Positions 5,990 to 7,465 of a stretch of 7,465 nt of DNA are shown piece by piece; position 1 is the stretch's first letter, and the number at the start of each line of letters is the position of its first letter. Location: assembly GCA_041591635.1 (NCBI GenBank), contig JBFHRO010000164.1, positions 1-7,465 of the forward strand. Reading direction: 5' to 3'. This stretch comes from JACKOD01 sp041591635. GTDB taxonomy: Bacteria > Pseudomonadota > Gammaproteobacteria > Pseudomonadales > Oleiphilaceae. The translations under genes were made by a program, and so were the position numbers. Under the pieces are notes generated by a model, which was not told the origin of the DNA, searched no databases, and saw only the letters and a list, made by a program, of their open reading frames with translations.

Positions 5990-6439
5990 TCAGAGTTGCT
6001 CCAGCGCCGCCCGAATCGCGGCTGCCTGCTCGTCAAGGGTAGTGCGACGGGCGGCAATTCCCATCAAACCGGTGAGATGCAACACCAGTCGAAAGGCTGA
6101 GGCCAGCAAATCGCCTTTGGCTCGCGGCACCAGATGTACATGAACGTGTGGCACCAGCTGATTGGCGGCCTTGCCATCATTGATCAGAATGTTGGTTCCT
6201 TCATCGCCATAGCCGATGGCGCGCTGTGCCTTGACGATACGATTGGCGGTACTGAAAAGATGCCGCTGGGCGGTGGCAGAGAGTTCTTGCAGGTAGACAG
6301 CATGATTTTTGGGAATAACCAGTACATGACCGGGAGCAAGGGGATAAATATCCATAAACGCAATGACCTTGTCGTCCTCAAATACGACCGATGCGTCGGC
6401 ACGTTTGGCAGCAATAGCGCAAAAAATACAATCACTCAT
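5990..6439 (-). CDS. HIT-family nucleotide hydrolase/transferase
   Basis: Cytosolic histidine-triad protein of 149 residues. The catalytic motif HVHVHLVP has His98, His100 and His102, His100 being the expected nucleophile. Other conserved positions are N87 in ILINDGKAANQ, the central PLAPGHVLVIPKNH (33-46), and an N-terminal CIFC pair (C4, C7) that binds zinc together with histidines in many members. The relation to Hint (phosphoramidase) or to Fhit/Ap4A-type hydrolases cannot be settled from the motif. At about 149 residues it is longer than E. coli HinT because of a helical C-terminal extension (about 107-149) containing DEQAAAIRAALEQL, a layout shared with many bacterial HIT proteins. The gene follows the yacG stop by 8 nt and precedes lrgA by 5 nt, inside the minus-strand operon. 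Confidence 0.93.
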   Translation of the reverse strand: MSDCIFCAIAAKRADASVVFEDDKVIAFMDIYPLAPGHVLVIPKNHAVYLQELSATAQRHLFSTANRIVKAQRAIGYGDEGTNILINDGKAANQLVPHVHVHLVPRAKGDLLASAFRLVLHLTGLMGIAARRTTLDEQAAAIRAALEQL

Positions 6440-6447
6440 GGTGCGTA

Positions 6448-6645
6448 TCAGTCTCTGTAGGGTTCATGTTCGTTGGACAAAGGCGCGGGGTCGTCGGTTG
6501 GTACACGGTAGTTTTCATTGGCCCAGGCCCCCAGGTCAATGAGTTGACAGCGTTTGGAGCAAAATGGACGCCATTCGTTTTCGACACACCACTGAACGGT
6601 TTTCTGACATGAGGGGCAATTCACTTCCAGTATTTTTCGGGTCAT
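6448..6645 (-). CDS. yacG: DNA gyrase inhibitor YacG, zinc-binding
   Basis: Small zinc protein that binds GyrB and inhibits gyrase (known for E. coli YacG). With ATG 6645 it has 65 residues, the same as the E. coli protein as I recall it. The four zinc ligands form CPSC (C10, C13) and CSKRC (C29, C33), followed by QLIDLGAWANENYRVP, a strong family signature; the acidic tail DDPAPLSNEHEPYRD is also typical. The frame extends to an ATG at 6696 that would overlap coaE by 4 nt, but GGAG at 6652-6655 lies 6 nt before ATG 6645 and the family starts just ahead of the first zinc knuckle, so I chose 6645. It sits directly after coaE as in many gammaproteobacteria. Confidence 0.95.
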   Translation of the reverse strand: MTRKILEVNCPSCQKTVQWCVENEWRPFCSKRCQLIDLGAWANENYRVPTDDPAPLSNEHEPYRD

Positions 6646-6651
6646 CAGCAG

Positions 6652-6655
6652 CTCC
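6652..6655 (-). promoter_or_regulatory. Ribosome binding site GGAG that fixes the yacG start at 6645
   Basis: On the minus strand GGAG occurs 6 nt before ATG 6645. This is the best-placed Shine-Dalgarno in the minus-strand run and decides against the longer reading from ATG 6696. Confidence 0.6.
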
Positions 6656-6692
6656 GCAACAGCAGGTGGATCCTGGACAAGGCTTGGTCGAA

Positions 6693-7337
6693 TCAATCGT
6701 GACGCAATGATAGAGACGAACCTGTGGCGAGTTGTAGATAGTGTTGGTGAAATTCACCAAGCCGATCATACAGATAGTCCATATCCTTGTCATTGAGGAT
6801 GATGTCATTGGCCAGGCGTTGGCGCTTTTCACGGGGCCACTGGGCGGCAATGATGGATTGAATCTGAGTTGCTGTGCTCTGGTCTCGGGCGCTGGCACGG
6901 GCAATCTGCAAGGCAACCGGGGCATCAATCAGCAGGATACGGTCGCACAAGGCTGCCTGATCGGTTTCAAGCAGCAGCGGGGATACCAGAACGACATAGG
7001 GGCTATCCGCATTGGTGATTGCCTGACGGATACGGTTGCGTATCAGTGGATGCAGCAAGGCTTCGAGCCAGACTTTTTCGTGCGGATGATTGAAAATCTG
7101 TGCGCGCAGCCAGGCACGATCAAGGGTGCCATCCGCTGACCGGCTCTGGGGGCCAAAATGGGCAATAATCTCGTTCAGTGCCAAAGAGTCCGGTAGCACC
7201 ACTTCGCGGGCAACAAGGTCGGCATCGACCACCGCCATGCCTTGCCTGGCAAACCAGTCAGAAGCAGCCGTCTTGCCGCTGCCTATGCCTCCGGTAAGAC
7301 CCAGTACGCGAAACCCGGGTGAGCTATTTGATGGCAC
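6693..7337 (-). CDS. coaE: Dephospho-CoA kinase
   Basis: Catalyses the last step of coenzyme A synthesis, ATP-dependent phosphorylation of the 3'-hydroxyl of dephospho-CoA, in the cytosol. The 214-residue protein is of usual family length. It has the Walker A P-loop GLTGGIGSGKT (13-23), VVDADLVAREV (36-46) with the conserved aspartates near the substrate site, LLHPLIR (94-100), and SPLLLE in the position of the family's PLLFE motif. RASARD (about 146-151) lies in the lid region and NDIILND is the usual C-terminal motif. The start is GTG at 7337, with a weak AGG about 8 nt upstream that lies inside the end of pilD. The pilD stop is 4 nt before it, so the two are probably coupled; yacG follows after 47 nt. 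Confidence 0.96.
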   Translation of the reverse strand: MPSNSSPGFRVLGLTGGIGSGKTAASDWFARQGMAVVDADLVAREVVLPDSLALNEIIAHFGPQSRSADGTLDRAWLRAQIFNHPHEKVWLEALLHPLIRNRIRQAITNADSPYVVLVSPLLLETDQAALCDRILLIDAPVALQIARASARDQSTATQIQSIIAAQWPREKRQRLANDIILNDKDMDYLYDRLGEFHQHYLQLATGSSLSLRHD

Positions 7338-7341
7338 GAAA

Positions 7342-7465
7342 TCAGCCTGCCCGTGAAAAGGTTAAATAGGTGGTGGTGATTTCCTGTCCCCACAGCAAGG
7401 CCAGAAACCCGGCTGCCGCCAGGTAGGGGCCAAAGGGAATGGGGATATTTTTGTCGCGCCCCAGC
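7342..7465 (-). CDS. pilD: Prepilin peptidase PilD, C-terminal 40 residues (5' partial)
   Basis: Only the 3' end is in the window: 40 codons plus a TGA stop at 7344-7342. The readable peptide begins LGRDKNIPIPFGPYLAAAGF. A glycine-rich turn followed by IPFGPYLA and a final hydrophobic helix is the C-terminal signature of type IV prepilin peptidase/N-methyltransferase (PilD, GspO). In the full enzyme this inner-membrane aspartyl protease cleaves and methylates prepilins and pseudopilins; its catalytic aspartates lie outside the window. Placement directly before coaE and yacG is the usual pilBCD-coaE-yacG order of pseudomonad-like genomes, which supports the call and predicts pilC and pilB just beyond the window end. 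Confidence 0.9.
   Translation of the reverse strand, partial: LGRDKNIPIPFGPYLAAAGFLALLWGQEITTTYLTFSRAG

Noticed and set aside
1..7465. Defence system, mobile element, CRISPR array or prophage
   Set aside because: Every stretch is accounted for by housekeeping, signalling or envelope genes; no transposase, integrase, repeat array or attachment-like duplication is seen.

Overview
The window looks like ordinary chromosome from a gammaproteobacterium, probably a free-living or marine member related to the Pseudomonas/Marinobacter/Cellvibrio groups. This is inferred from gene content and order, mainly the pilD-coaE-yacG arrangement typical of pseudomonad-like genomes, a YeiW-type cysteine-cluster protein and a PilZ protein. 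Base composition is moderately GC-rich. I see no insertion sequence, phage gene, tRNA, rRNA or CRISPR array, and coding density is very high.

Layout. (1) Positions 2-2116, + strand: most of a membrane-bound hybrid sensor histidine kinase whose N-terminus lies outside the window. It has two receiver domains and no Hpt domain. (2) Positions 2159-2431, - strand: a small YeiW-like cysteine-cluster protein converging on the kinase. (3) Positions 2432-2616: a short divergent intergenic region with a candidate promoter containing a run of eight G. (4) Positions 2617-3039, + strand: a PilZ-domain protein, probably a cyclic-di-GMP receptor. (5) Positions 3071-7465, - strand: a compact run of eight genes. 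In transcription order these are pilD (3' end only), coaE, yacG, a HIT-family hydrolase, lrgA, lrgB, an outer-membrane beta-barrel protein and trmO. Gaps are a few bases or small overlaps, except for 47 nt before yacG and 40 nt before trmO, so it reads as one operon or overlapping transcription units.

How the genes work together. The minus-strand run starts with type IV pilus/type II secretion prepilin processing (PilD), CoA synthesis (CoaE) and gyrase control (YacG). It continues with a nucleotide hydrolase, then the inner-membrane LrgA/LrgB pair translationally coupled to each other and followed after 4 nt by a secreted beta-barrel protein, and ends with a tRNA-modification methyltransferase (TrmO). 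The LrgA-LrgB-barrel trio is the only part that hints at a less described functional unit. The kinase and PilZ protein are both signalling proteins, but nothing in the sequence ties them directly to the operon.

I did not find a clearly novel system. The points most worth a second look are the lrgAB plus outer-membrane protein coupling, the kinase's atypical ATP lid and degenerate first receiver, an 18-bp tandem duplication that copies the kinase's last codons and stop, and the G8 tract in the possible pilZ-gene promoter. I see no convincing intrinsic terminator anywhere in the window.
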